Part shown: positions 53,663-62,657 of the stretch, in pieces
Position numbering within the stretch: the stretch's first letter is position 1
How the letters are laid out: each line of letters begins with the position of its first letter
Assembly: GCA_024235415.1 (NCBI GenBank)
Contig: JACKML010000004.1
Location: 310,001-374,000, forward strand
DNA from: Chromatiaceae bacterium
GTDB taxonomy: Bacteria; Pseudomonadota; Gammaproteobacteria; Chromatiales; Chromatiaceae
Reading direction: 5' to 3'
Length of the DNA: 64,000 nt
Program-made: the position numbers and the translations under genes
The notes under the pieces: model-generated
Seen by the model: the letters and a program-made list of their open reading frames with translations, nothing else
Told to the model about the DNA's origin: nothing
Databases searched by the model: none

Positions 53663-53676
53663 TTGTACCGGTACAA
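53663..53676. promoter_or_regulatory. Perfect palindrome TTGTACCGGTACAA, candidate operator
   Basis: A 14-base perfect palindrome in the 217-bp gap between the divergent hupT and the large lipoprotein gene. On the minus strand it lies directly after a -10-like TATAGT (complement of 53675-53680), so a bound protein could block the hupT operon promoter. No regulator is assigned. Confidence 0.45.
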
Positions 53677-53858
53677 CTATACATGCACCCGAACGCGGCA
53701 CACGGCCGCACGCGGTCGGGCACGACGCGACCCGCGACAAATATCCTGCCTATACTCACAATTCACAACTCAGGTACCCCTACGGATCGGCAGAGGCGGC
53801 AGACTGGCGTCGGTTTCGATCACCGACGACCGGGTACACGACGCACAGGACCCCGACC

Positions 53859-56800
53859 GTGATCGAACAACTCGTCCGTTATTGCAAAACCGCCCGCCCC
53901 GTTGGAATCGGCCTGCTGACCGGCGCCATGTTGGCGGCCACCGGCTGCAACGTGCTGCCGACGACCAGGCCTGACGCGCCCGCCGGCCCGGACCCGTCGC
54001 CCCCGGTCGCCGAAGACCCGTCGGCGCAGGCCGTCATCGGGCAGCTGCCGGCGCTGTTGCTCGCACGCCACGGCACGACCACCGGGTTTCGCTTCGAACC
54101 GGCACCAACAAGCGAAGTGACGATCGAGACGCATCCCAGGGTGGATGGCGAGATCACGTTCGACAACGACACCGGCATACTGCGTTACACACCCGCCGCC
54201 GGTGATCACGACGAATTCACGCTGACCCTGCGTGCCCAGGGACAACAGGGACCGAGCACGCTGGGCACGCTCAACGTGGTGCCGGTTGCCGCCATCCCGG
54301 CCGAAACCCGTTTCATCGACAACGACCGGCCGGTACCGAAACTGCCGATCTACAACGACATCCGGATCTCCCCATCCAAAGACAAGCGCTGGTTCAATGG
54401 CGTGGAGAGGACGACCCGGGGAGTCACGGTGTCCGGTTTCGAGGTGCGCTTCGACCCGGCCGACAAGCACGCGGAGCTGAACCGTTTCACCGGCAGTGCC
54501 GACCTCCACCGGCTCGATATCGAGGCCGACAGCGTGATCATTCGCGGCACACTGCATCTGCCGCAGACCGAGGTACGGATCTCTGCACGCCGCCTGGTGT
54601 TTGAAGATGTCGATCCCGGCAACCCGGCGCGCATCGATACCTCACCCCTGGCGTGGCCAACGGGCGCCGGCGACGGCAACGCCCGTAACACGCCATCACC
54701 CGGCGAGCATGGCCTGCGCGCCGGCGACATCCACCTGGTACTCGATCAGTTGATCGCCGATGGCGGCACGCGGCTGGTGATGAACGGCGGCCCGGGCCAG
54801 GACCCGGAGCGTGGGCGCGACGGCGACGACGGAGACAGCGTGTCGTCGCGGACACACAAGATCGACAACAGACGGTACACCAATGTCGTCTATGTACAGA
54901 CCCACCACGTACAGAGCTCTGCCACCGTACCGATCAGAGAGCCCGAACTGCGACCCAACGAGGATTTCAGCAGCAGCAGGCACCAGCCGACCAACGGCGC
55001 GAAAGGCGTGCCTGCGGGCCGACCGGGCGATGGCGGCCCAGGTGGCGACCTGGTCTGCAACAACCCCGAATGGCGGCGCTATGCGCAGCAACTCGGGGGG
55101 ACACCCGGTCAGGCCTTTGGACCCTATGACGGCGGCGCCGCCGGTCGACCGACGACCTGGCGCAAGATCCGCGAGAAGGTGGTGACGACCTACAGCAGCA
55201 ACTCGCAACCGTTGACCACCACCTGGTTCGTCGAAGAGAAAAGCGGGCGGACGCGCGACGGTGCGGCGTCGGGAACGGTGCTGCATGGCAACGCCGGCGC
55301 ACCCGGCCGGGTGCGCAGCGAAGGGGGCCGCAAGACCTGGCTGACCACGAACCTGCTGCGCCTGGTGGTCGAGCGACTGCGTGATGTCTACCTCGCCGGC
55401 CGCTTCGACCAGGCCCTCGCGCTGGTGCGCGAGTTCGGCCCGCTGAGCACGGACCTGGCCGCGGGTTCCGGCGATGCCGGACACGAACTGATCGCGCTGC
55501 GCCGCGAGTTGAACACCCTGTCGCACCGTCTCGCCGCCGGGCTCGACTACTTCGGCAACCCGCCGGGATGGGTGCCCAACCTCTCGGTCGAGGTCAACTA
55601 CAGCGCATTCCAGCAGGAGATCGACAGCGCGATCCGGATGTACTACCTGAGCTATTGGTTGCACCGGCACTGGCGTGCACTCGAACACAAGACCGAGGCC
55701 CTCGACCGGCTGATCGCCCTGCAGCAGGACCAGATCGAGTCGCACCGCCGGCGCTACGCCAACGCCAGTGCACTGTTGCCGGTACTCGAGGCCGAGCAAC
55801 GCCGGATCGACACCGAGTCCGCCTACTTCCTCGACAAGCTGCGGGCACGCGAACAGGTGCTGGCCGCGGATGCGACAGGCAATGTGCGGCGCCGTGCGAT
55901 CCTGCGCACGATCAACCTGCTGGGCGAGATCGTGGTGTCGCACAAGAAGCCGACCGCCTACGCGATCTTCGCGTCGGCATCCTCGCAGGACGTGGAGACC
56001 ATTTTCGACCCCGACTCGCCGCTGAGCAGCGGCGATACCGTGCTGGATGCCTACCGCCGTGTCACCAGCGATGCGGAGATCATTGCGATCCGCAAGCAGC
56101 TGGGCGCGCTCGATCCGTCGACGGCGACCGATCCCGACGCCTACACCGGGGAGCTGCTGGCACTGGGCGACCGGCTCAGCGGTGCAACCCAGGCATCGCG
56201 CGACGCGTTTCTGAAAAACGCCATCGGCGACGACGAGGTCCACGCCGAGCTGCAGCGCCTGAAGGCGCAGGACGCCAGCTTCAATGACCTGGTCGACGAC
56301 CTCACCCGTTTCCTCGCGCACAAACAGCTGTTCGCGGAAAAGACCGCGCAGGCGATCCAGGCACTGGAGACGACGACCGACGAGATCAGCACCGGCTGGC
56401 TGGCGGTCGACAGCCTGACGCGCGCACGCGACAACTGGAGTCCCACCCCGCCCGTCGCGGTACTGCAGGCAATCCGCTCGATCCGCGAGAAGGCACGTGA
56501 ACGCCTTGTGCTGTACCAGTACTACCTGGCGAAGGCCTACGAGTACCGGATCCTCGAACCTTACCCGGGAGACTTCCGCAAGAACCGACTGTTCGAAAAA
56601 CTGGCCAGCGATTTCGAGGCGGCGCCGGTGGGCAGACAGGACGATGGCCCGCCCGAACTGAGCGTCGACGGTGAGGACTTCAACACCCTGCGCACCATCT
56701 ACCTCGACGAACTGCGTACCGTCGTGAGTGCGATCATCACAGGACTCAACGAGGACCGGCCCGAACCCCTGGAGATCGTGCAGACGCTGCGCCTGACCGG

Positions 56801-57605
56801 GGATGAACTGGCGCGGCTGAACGACAGCAGCGAGGTCGCGATCAACCTGGCCGACCGCGGCCTGATCTCGGACAACGACGTGAACACCCGCATCGTCGAC
56901 ATCGAGGTGCTGGCGGCGCAATCGGCCTTCGTCGCCGAACCCGCCGCCGAAGGCCGCAGGCCGGTTTCCAACCTGCAGATCACCGCCGCCCCTGCAGGCG
57001 AGTCCATCCTGCGCTGGGGCAACAGCGAATACGCCTTCGATTACCGTCGTCGCCGCGGCGTGGCCCCTGTCCGCTGGGGCTACACCTGGGATGCAATCAC
57101 CGGAACGGGCCGTCAGATCCAACGCAGCGACGACTCGCTGTCCCTGCTGACCCGCCTGCTGGACGACGGCGCCTCGGCACCGGTCAACCAGGCGCGCATC
57201 CGCTTTCTTCCAGGCGCCCGCGGCGACATCGTGTTGCGCAAAGAGGTGCGCCCGGTGGTCGAGGGTGAAGATATCCGTATCCAGGATCTCGCCCTGGCGA
57301 TACGGCTGCAGCTGTACAAGACCTACCAGAGCAGGACGCTGTCACTGCAGGCGGAGCACGGCGTAACCATCGCGGTCAGCCAGTCGGATCTGACCGGGCG
57401 TGCCAATGGCCGGGATCGCTTCCACCGCTTCTATTCGCCCGGCCAGCAGGTCACCGTGACGGTCCCGCCACAGGTTGGCGAGTACCGGTTCAGCGGTTGG
57501 TACGACGCGGCCGGCCGGCAGGTCGGCAGCAAGCCGGGCCTGACCATCAGCGTGGACCGGCACCTGTCGTTGCAGGCGCGATACGCGGACCATCGCGGTC
57601 AGTGA
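53859..57605 (+). CDS. Very large lipoprotein of unknown function (1,248 residues)
   Basis: Not assigned to a family. A GTG at 53859 follows CAGGA by nine bases; the frame to 53520 overlaps hupT and is rejected. The signal GIGLLTGAMLAATGC ends in a lipobox-like ATGC. Residues about 80-300 look like beta strands (VIIRGTLHLPQTEVRISARR). About 305-480 is Gly/Asp/Pro-rich with collagen-like pieces (GRPGDGGPGGD, GNAGAPGR). About 490-1060 is charged and helical, probably coiled coil (LDRLIALQQDQIESHRRR, LYQYYLAKAYEYR). The last 80 residues end in an InlB-B-like repeat (GEYRFSGWYDAAGRQVG). A surface-exposed structural, adhesive or toxin-like role is possible. It stands alone between hupT and marR. 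Confidence 0.85.
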   Translation: MIEQLVRYCKTARPVGIGLLTGAMLAATGCNVLPTTRPDAPAGPDPSPPVAEDPSAQAVIGQLPALLLARHGTTTGFRFEPAPTSEVTIETHPRVDGEITFDNDTGILRYTPAAGDHDEFTLTLRAQGQQGPSTLGTLNVVPVAAIPAETRFIDNDRPVPKLPIYNDIRISPSKDKRWFNGVERTTRGVTVSGFEVRFDPADKHAELNRFTGSADLHRLDIEADSVIIRGTLHLPQTEVRISARRLVFEDVDPGNPARIDTSPLAWPTGAGDGNARNTPSPGEHGLRAGDIHLVLDQLIADGGTRLVMNGGPGQDPERGRDGDDGDSVSSRTHKIDNRRYTNVVYVQTHHVQSSATVPIREPELRPNEDFSSSRHQPTNGAKGVPAGRPGDGGPGGDLVCNNPEWRRYAQQLGGTPGQAFGPYDGGAAGRPTTWRKIREKVVTTYSSNSQPLTTTWFVEEKSGRTRDGAASGTVLHGNAGAPGRVRSEGGRKTWLTTNLLRLVVERLRDVYLAGRFDQALALVREFGPLSTDLAAGSGDAGHELIALRRELNTLSHRLAAGLDYFGNPPGWVPNLSVEVNYSAFQQEIDSAIRMYYLSYWLHRHWRALEHKTEALDRLIALQQDQIESHRRRYANASALLPVLEAEQRRIDTESAYFLDKLRAREQVLAADATGNVRRRAILRTINLLGEIVVSHKKPTAYAIFASASSQDVETIFDPDSPLSSGDTVLDAYRRVTSDAEIIAIRKQLGALDPSTATDPDAYTGELLALGDRLSGATQASRDAFLKNAIGDDEVHAELQRLKAQDASFNDLVDDLTRFLAHKQLFAEKTAQAIQALETTTDEISTGWLAVDSLTRARDNWSPTPPVAVLQAIRSIREKARERLVLYQYYLAKAYEYRILEPYPGDFRKNRLFEKLASDFEAAPVGRQDDGPPELSVDGEDFNTLRTIYLDELRTVVSAIITGLNEDRPEPLEIVQTLRLTGDELARLNDSSEVAINLADRGLISDNDVNTRIVDIEVLAAQSAFVAEPAAEGRRPVSNLQITAAPAGESILRWGNSEYAFDYRRRRGVAPVRWGYTWDAITGTGRQIQRSDDSLSLLTRLLDDGASAPVNQARIRFLPGARGDIVLRKEVRPVVEGEDIRIQDLALAIRLQLYKTYQSRTLSLQAEHGVTIAVSQSDLTGRANGRDRFHRFYSPGQQVTVTVPPQVGEYRFSGWYDAAGRQVGSKPGLTISVDRHLSLQARYADHRGQ

Positions 57606-57635
57606 ATCCGGGCGGCCGCGGGCCCGGCGCTGCCG

Positions 57636-58202
57636 CTATGCAGCGGGATACTCGTGCTCGCGACAGATCAGCCCGATATCGGTGTGCGACAACGCCTCTC
57701 CGGTCAGGCCGCATCGATGGCCGGCGTTTTTCACCTGGTTGAAACGGCAGGTCCGGCACGCGCCAAAGCTCTTGCTGCCGCGCGCGCGCTGTGCGTCGAG
57801 CAGGACTTCGCGCAACAGCCCGGTGATTTCGTCGATACGTGACGTGCCTGCGTCGGCGAGTGACTGCACCAGGAAGCGTGCCGGGATTGCCTTCGCCAGC
57901 ACCCGCCTGGCGGCACGCGTGACCTTCAGGTGCACGACGCGGCGGTCTTCGGTGTCGCTATGCCGCTCTATGAGTTGCCTGCTTTCGAGCACACCCAGCG
58001 TCTTGGAGACCGTGCCCTTGGTCTGACCGAGGAAATCGCTGACCCCCTGCAAGGTATCCGAATAGCGGTTGCACTGCGCCAGGTAGTGCAATGCTTCAAG
58101 CTGAATGGGCAACAGGCCCTCGGCCGCACCCGCTTCCCTGGCTTCGACGCGCAGCAGATTGCACAACCGCTCAAGCGTGTCGTGGATTGCCTCGATACTC
58201 AT
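57636..58202 (-). CDS. MarR-family regulator with C-terminal Cys-rich extension
   Basis: A 188-residue winged-helix regulator. The MarR domain (about 1-125) has LPIQLEALHYLAQ, the recognition region GQTKGTVSKTLGVLES and the wing HSDTEDRRVVHLKVT. A C-terminal extension of about 40 residues contains CRTC, HRCGLTGEALSH and ICREHEYP, so four cysteines plus histidines could hold zinc or an Fe-S cluster and make it a redox or metal sensor. The ATG at 58202 gives the normal N-terminus. It is divergent from the cytochrome P460 gene, its likely target. Confidence 0.85.
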   Translation of the reverse strand: MSIEAIHDTLERLCNLLRVEAREAGAAEGLLPIQLEALHYLAQCNRYSDTLQGVSDFLGQTKGTVSKTLGVLESRQLIERHSDTEDRRVVHLKVTRAARRVLAKAIPARFLVQSLADAGTSRIDEITGLLREVLLDAQRARGSKSFGACRTCRFNQVKNAGHRCGLTGEALSHTDIGLICREHEYPAA

Positions 58203-58273
58203 CGGTTCACCCGCACATTCGTCCCCACACACCGGTAAGCATAGCCGAGCCTTGGTTTCGTGTCGAAACTACA

Positions 58274-58302
58274 TTGACAGGCCACCCCGTCGGTGCTTGA
58301 AT
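58274..58302 (+). promoter_or_regulatory. Candidate sigma-70 promoter of the cytochrome P460 gene
   Basis: A perfect -35 TTGACA at 58274 is followed after 17 bases by TTGAAT (58297-58302), four of six matches to the -10. Just downstream is the palindrome ATTGCAAT. The decamers GTGTCGAAAC (58259) and GAGTCGAAAC (58315) flank the promoter. These are plausible sites for the divergent MarR-type regulator. Confidence 0.45.
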
Positions 58303-58385
58303 TGCAATAGTTGCGAGTCGAAACCTTAATCGGGGGCCGAAATCCGCAGCGCAGCGCTTCGATCCACATCACCCGGAGAATCAAC

Positions 58386-58865
58386 ATGCGTAAATCCCTT
58401 CTCACCCTCGCAGTCGGCGTCTCACTCGGCGCGCTGACAACGCTGGCAGCTGCCGACGAGATCGACTATCCGGACGGCTACAGGTCGTGGACACACGTCA
58501 AGTCCATGACCATCCACAAAGGTCACCCGCTGGAGACACCCTTCCTGGGCATCCACCACGTCTATGCCAACGAACGCGCGCTGCATGGCCTGCAGAGCAA
58601 GCACTTCGCCGACGGAGCGATGCTGGTGTTCGATCAACTGCAAAGCGAAGATGCCGGCGCGGCATCGGTCGAGGGCGACCGCGTGCTGATCGGCGTGATG
58701 CTCAAGGACAACGCCCGTTTTCCGCAGACCAATGGCTGGGGCTACCAGGCATGGCCGAAAGACAGCCGCAGCCAGCGACTGGTGGACGATGGCGGTCTCT
58801 CCTGCCATGGCTGCCACATCCAGCAGAAGGACCGCGACTACGTATTCAGTCAGTGGCGTGACTGA
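58386..58865 (+). CDS. Cytochrome P460 family c-type heme protein
   Basis: A 159-residue periplasmic protein with a signal peptide (SLLTLAVGVSLGALTTLAAA). The P460 fold features are YPDGYRSWTHVKSM, then IHHVYANERAL, and the single heme motif CHGCH near the C-terminus (SCHGCHIQQKDRDYVFSQ). Known members oxidise hydroxylamine or bind NO, while many relatives carry ordinary heme and have unknown function. The ATG at 58386 directly precedes the signal peptide. It is divergent from the Cys-rich MarR gene. Confidence 0.9.
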   Translation: MRKSLLTLAVGVSLGALTTLAAADEIDYPDGYRSWTHVKSMTIHKGHPLETPFLGIHHVYANERALHGLQSKHFADGAMLVFDQLQSEDAGAASVEGDRVLIGVMLKDNARFPQTNGWGYQAWPKDSRSQRLVDDGGLSCHGCHIQQKDRDYVFSQWRD

Positions 58866-58958
58866 CGCGGGAGCCGTTGGTGCGGGCCGGTCTCCGTCCC
58901 GCTGTGCTGTGCTGTAATACCCGGCGACGAAGTACCAGCACGCACAGCGGGGACAGTT

Positions 58959-60323
58959 ATGGGAGTCCGACAATTAAACGCCGATGTGGTGCGCGCGACA
59001 CCGGATGCGGCCACGTGGGAGCTGAATCGCCTGTCGCGCCGATGTTTAGGGCCGGTTCTCTGGTGTGCGCTATGGCTCTCGGTGCCTGCCAACGGCATCG
59101 CCATAGCCGGGCAGACTGCGCTCATCGAGCTGACGTCGGGCTTCGAGCTGCAGCTGCAGCGGTTTCCGGCGCACGGCCGCGACCTGCTGATCTGGGTGCC
59201 CTCCGAGTACGGCATCCGCGATGGCAACATCCCTTTCGCAGAAACAGTCCAGCGACAGGGCATCGACTACTGGCTGGTCGATCTGCACGAATCGTACATG
59301 GCGCCGACCGGGCGTCATGCCTATGCGGACTTCGAGCCGGCGCACGTGAAGGAACTCATCGACCACGCAGTCGGCCAGGGCTGGCAGCGGATCTTTCTCG
59401 GCGGGGAAAGCCGCGGCGCCGCACTCGCCATGCAGGCCGCGCGCCTTTGGCAGATCGAGAACCCCGGCAATACCGCGCTCATCGGAATGCTTTTCTACCA
59501 CCCGAATCTCATCGATGGGTACACCGCGATCGGTGAGCTGGCGAGGTTTCGCCCGATCGCGCGGGAGACCAACCTGCCGGTCTACATATTCCAGCCGCAG
59601 TTCAACACCAAGTACCTGCACAGCCGCGAGCTGTCCGAGCAGCTGCAGATGGGAGGGTCGCCGGTCTACCTGCATTTCCTGCAGGGCGTCAGGGGCGGTT
59701 TTCACGTGCGTGACAGCGATCGCCTGAATGCACGCGAGACCGAAGAGCGTGGGCGGCTCGGTGAACGGATCGGCCGTGCGATGCACCTTCTCGCGCAGTC
59801 GCCTGCGCCTCCGCGCGCGGCGGAGCCGGCCGGCGAAACAGCGCCGGTTCCCGACGACGGCGGTGATAGCGGGGGTGGGGGCAACCTGGCGGCAGTCGCG
59901 CATGCGGTGCCCGCCACGCTGCGACTGCGCGATGACGACGACCGGATCGTGGATATTCAGGACCTCGACGGCGAAGTGGTGCTGGTCAATTTCTGGGCCA
60001 CCTGGTGCGGGCCCTGCGTCAAGGAGATCGCCTCGCTGATGCGTCTTGTCGAGCATTTCGAGGGCGAGCCGTTTCGGGTGCTCGCGGTAAACATCAGCGA
60101 AGACAAGGCGCACGTCGCCGGATTTTTCGACACCCTGGACATCGAGCCGAATTTCCAGGTCGTGTACGACCACGACGGGAGTGCCGCGAAGCGCTGGCGC
60201 GTGTATGCGGTCCCATCGACCTACCTGCTCGACAGGCAGGGCCGGGTACGCTACGGCTATCGCGGCGCGCTGCAGTGGGACAAGGAAAGCGTGATCGAGA
60301 CGGTCAACGGTTTGCTCGAATAG
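58959..60323 (+). CDS. Alpha/beta hydrolase fused to a TlpA-like thioredoxin domain
   Basis: A 454-residue exported or membrane-anchored fusion. After a hydrophobic N-terminal segment (LGPVLWCALWLSVPANGIAIAG), residues about 55-270 form an alpha/beta-hydrolase-like domain with the elbow LGGESRGAALAMQ and histidine candidates in RGGFHVRD. A Pro/Gly-rich linker (about 270-310) joins a TlpA/ResA-type domain with the redox motif WATWCGPC (Cys350, Cys353) and the cis-proline segment YAVPSTYLLDRQG. The thioredoxin part suggests reduction of periplasmic disulfides or heme-ligand cysteines. It follows the cytochrome P460 gene, so a link to c-type cytochrome assembly is possible but unproven. Confidence 0.85.
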   Translation: MGVRQLNADVVRATPDAATWELNRLSRRCLGPVLWCALWLSVPANGIAIAGQTALIELTSGFELQLQRFPAHGRDLLIWVPSEYGIRDGNIPFAETVQRQGIDYWLVDLHESYMAPTGRHAYADFEPAHVKELIDHAVGQGWQRIFLGGESRGAALAMQAARLWQIENPGNTALIGMLFYHPNLIDGYTAIGELARFRPIARETNLPVYIFQPQFNTKYLHSRELSEQLQMGGSPVYLHFLQGVRGGFHVRDSDRLNARETEERGRLGERIGRAMHLLAQSPAPPRAAEPAGETAPVPDDGGDSGGGGNLAAVAHAVPATLRLRDDDDRIVDIQDLDGEVVLVNFWATWCGPCVKEIASLMRLVEHFEGEPFRVLAVNISEDKAHVAGFFDTLDIEPNFQVVYDHDGSAAKRWRVYAVPSTYLLDRQGRVRYGYRGALQWDKESVIETVNGLLE

Positions 60324-60332
60324 CACAAACTC

Positions 60333-60369
60333 ATAGCTATCGACTATCTACACAATCGTAACAATTCAT
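60333..60369 (+). promoter_or_regulatory. OxyR-like operator upstream of catalase
   Basis: Four tetranucleotides at seven-base spacing: ATAG (60333), CTAT (60344), ATCG (60355) and TCAT (60366). The first pair matches the OxyR pattern perfectly, the second less well, exactly as at the Prx/Grx gene (11469). It ends 94 bp before the catalase start. Confidence 0.62.
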
Positions 60370-60463
60370 TTCATTAATGTCGGTGCGTCGCCTAGCTTGT
60401 CTACGAGGACGACAGCCACCAACCGGCCGGCGGTCGCCAAGGTACACAACAGAGGAACCCGCC

Positions 60464-61927
60464 ATGAGTGACAAACCTACCAAACTGACCACGACCAACG
60501 GCTGCCCTGTGGCCGACAACCAGAATGTGATGACCGCCGGACCACGCGGCCCGATGCTGTTGCAGGATTTCTGGTTTCTGGAAAAGCTGGCCCACTTCGA
60601 CCGCGAGGTGATCCCGGAGCGGCGCATGCACGCCAAGGGGTCGGGCGCCTATGGCACCTTCACTGTCACCCACGATATCTCGCAGTACACCAAGGCGAAG
60701 CTGTTCTCCGAGGTGGGCAAGCAGACCGAGGTCTTCGCGCGCTTTTCCACCGTCGCCGGCGAGCGCGGCGCGGCGGATGCCGAGCGCGATATCCGCGGCT
60801 TCGCGGTCAAGTTCTACACCGAGGAAGGCAACTGGGACATGGTGGGCAACAACACGCCAGTCTTCTTCCTGCGTGATCCGCTCAAGTTCCCCGACCTCAA
60901 CCACGCGGTCAAACGCGACCCGCGCACCAACATGCGCAGCGCGCAGAACAACTGGGACTTCTGGACACTGCTGCCCGAGGCTCTGCACCAGATCACCGTG
61001 GTGATGAGCGACCGCGGCATCCCGCGCAGCTATCGCCACATGCATGGTTTCGGCAGCCACACCTTCAGCTTCATCAACGCCGACAACCAGCGCTTCTGGG
61101 TCAAGTTCCACTTCAAGAGCCGGCAGGGCATCGAGAACCTGAGCAACGAAGAGGCGGCCGCGATCATTGCCCAGGATCGCGAGAGTCATCAGCGGGACCT
61201 GTACGAAGCCATCGAGCGCGGCGACTACCCACGCTGGGACTTCAAGGTTCAGATCATGCCGGAGCAGGACGCGGCCGGTTACCGCTTCCACCCGTTCGAC
61301 CTGTCCAAGGTCTGGCCGCATGCCGACTACCCGTTGATCGATGTGGGCGTGCTGGAACTCAACCGCAACCCGGAGAACTACCATGCCGAGGTGGAACAGG
61401 CGGCCTTCAACCCGGCCAGCATCGTCCCGGGTATCGGCTTCTCACCGGACAAAATGCTGCAGGGCCGCCTGTTCTCATACGGCGACACCCAACGCTATCG
61501 CCTCGGCGTGAACCATGCGCAGATCCCGGTGAACAAGCCGCGCTGCCCGGTGCACAGCTTTCATCGCGATGGCCAGATGCGGGTCGATGGCAACTACGGC
61601 AGCCACAAGGCCTACGAGCCGAACAGCCTGGGGCTGTGGCAGGAAGACCCGCAGGCCAAGGAACCGCCATTGGCGCTCGATGGTGCTGCCGACAACTGGA
61701 ACTACCGTGAAGACGATGATGACTACTACAGCCAGCCAGGCATGCTGTTCCGCATCATGACCCCGGACCAACAGCAGATCCTGTTCGCAAACACCGCGGC
61801 CGAGATGGCGGGCGTCGACGACACCGTCAGGAAACGTCACATACGGAACTGCCTGAAGGCAGACCCGGCCTATGGCGAAGGTGTGGCCAAGGCCCTGGGT
61901 ATCGCGCTGCAGGACATCGAAGGGTAG
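60464..61927 (+). CDS. Monofunctional heme catalase, small-subunit type
   Basis: Decomposes H2O2. The 487-residue length fits clade 3 catalases. The distal histidine is in ERRMHAKGSGAYG, the asparagine in MVGNNTPVFF, and the proximal heme tyrosine in RLFSYGDTQRYRLG. The ATG at 60464 follows AGAGGAA; the frame to 60377 is an extension. An OxyR-like site lies upstream, and rubrerythrin with rubredoxin reductase lie downstream, making a peroxide-defence cluster. katA or katB would be fitting names, but the exact symbol is not assigned. Confidence 0.96.
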   Translation: MSDKPTKLTTTNGCPVADNQNVMTAGPRGPMLLQDFWFLEKLAHFDREVIPERRMHAKGSGAYGTFTVTHDISQYTKAKLFSEVGKQTEVFARFSTVAGERGAADAERDIRGFAVKFYTEEGNWDMVGNNTPVFFLRDPLKFPDLNHAVKRDPRTNMRSAQNNWDFWTLLPEALHQITVVMSDRGIPRSYRHMHGFGSHTFSFINADNQRFWVKFHFKSRQGIENLSNEEAAAIIAQDRESHQRDLYEAIERGDYPRWDFKVQIMPEQDAAGYRFHPFDLSKVWPHADYPLIDVGVLELNRNPENYHAEVEQAAFNPASIVPGIGFSPDKMLQGRLFSYGDTQRYRLGVNHAQIPVNKPRCPVHSFHRDGQMRVDGNYGSHKAYEPNSLGLWQEDPQAKEPPLALDGAADNWNYREDDDDYYSQPGMLFRIMTPDQQQILFANTAAEMAGVDDTVRKRHIRNCLKADPAYGEGVAKALGIALQDIEG

Positions 61928-61932
61928 CCCTC

Positions 61933-61958
61933 GACCGGCCGTTTCCGGACGGCCGGTC
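61933..61958 (+). terminator. Hairpin after the catalase gene
   Basis: GACCGGCCGT and ACGGCCGGTC form a perfect ten-base stem with the six-base loop TTCCGG, starting six bases after the catalase stop. No T-run follows, so it may be a weak or Rho-assisted terminator, or an mRNA 3'-end stabiliser. Confidence 0.55.
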
Positions 61959-62121
61959 CCGAACCATCCCGGACCCAACTGCGTTTTATCAATGCCGGAC
62001 CTGGCTGCCGGGCGTACGTTTTCATCAAAAGGGTTATGCGCCCATTTGACCCAATGGGCAGCCGCATACTCAGTCGACTGCTGCCCATGTCATCTGACGC
62101 CTGTATATGCGAGGCAGCAAA

Positions 62122-62622
62122 ATGAACACCAGAGAGAATCTCAAAGAGGCCTTTGCCGGCGAGAGCCAGGCGAACAGGACATATCTTGCGTTCGGTGAGC
62201 GCGCGCAGAGAGACGGCTTTGCCCAGGTCGCCAGACTGTTCCGGGCGGTGGCGGCCGCCGAGACCATCCATGCCCATGCCCACCTGCGGGCGATGGACGG
62301 GGTCAAGAGCACCGCGGAAAACCTGCGAGAGGCCGCCGCTGGCGAGAAATACGAGTTCGAGCAGATGTACCCGCCCATGGTGGCTACCGCCGAGGCAGAG
62401 GGCGACCGCCGCGCCACGACGTCGATGCGCTACGCGATGGAGGTCGAGAAGGTCCACCACGCCCTTTTCAACAGCGCACTGGAGGCCATAGAGGCCGGCA
62501 AGGACCTGGCCGACGCACCGATCCGGGTATGCCCGGTGTGTGGACACACGGTGATCGGTGATGCGCCGGACGAGTGCCCGGTATGCAGGGCCAAGGGTTC
62601 GAAGTTCCAGGAAATCTCCTAG
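62122..62622 (+). CDS. rbr: Rubrerythrin
   Basis: Non-heme peroxidase of 166 residues. The N-terminal four-helix ferritin-like domain has diiron ligands in the ExxH pattern (FAGESQANRTYLAFGERA, AAAETIHAHAHL, GEKYEFEQMYPP, YAMEVEKVHHALF). The C-terminal rubredoxin-like domain has CPVCGHTV and ECPVC for an Fe(Cys)4 centre. The ATG at 62122 follows GAGG by eight bases. The next gene is a rubredoxin-rubredoxin reductase, the natural electron donor for peroxide reduction. Confidence 0.95.
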   Translation: MNTRENLKEAFAGESQANRTYLAFGERAQRDGFAQVARLFRAVAAAETIHAHAHLRAMDGVKSTAENLREAAAGEKYEFEQMYPPMVATAEAEGDRRATTSMRYAMEVEKVHHALFNSALEAIEAGKDLADAPIRVCPVCGHTVIGDAPDECPVCRAKGSKFQEIS

Positions 62623-62657
62623 CGTACTGCACCGTATCTACGATACGGCCTATTGGG

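Noticed and set aside
53520..53858. N-terminal extension of the large lipoprotein
   Set aside because: It overlaps hupT on the other strand and would bury the lipoprotein signal; the GTG at 53859 has a Shine-Dalgarno sequence.
54696..57122. 808-codon minus-strand frame opposite the large lipoprotein
   Set aside because: The plus-strand reading has a lipoprotein signal, RBS and ordered domain character; the antisense frame shows no motif.
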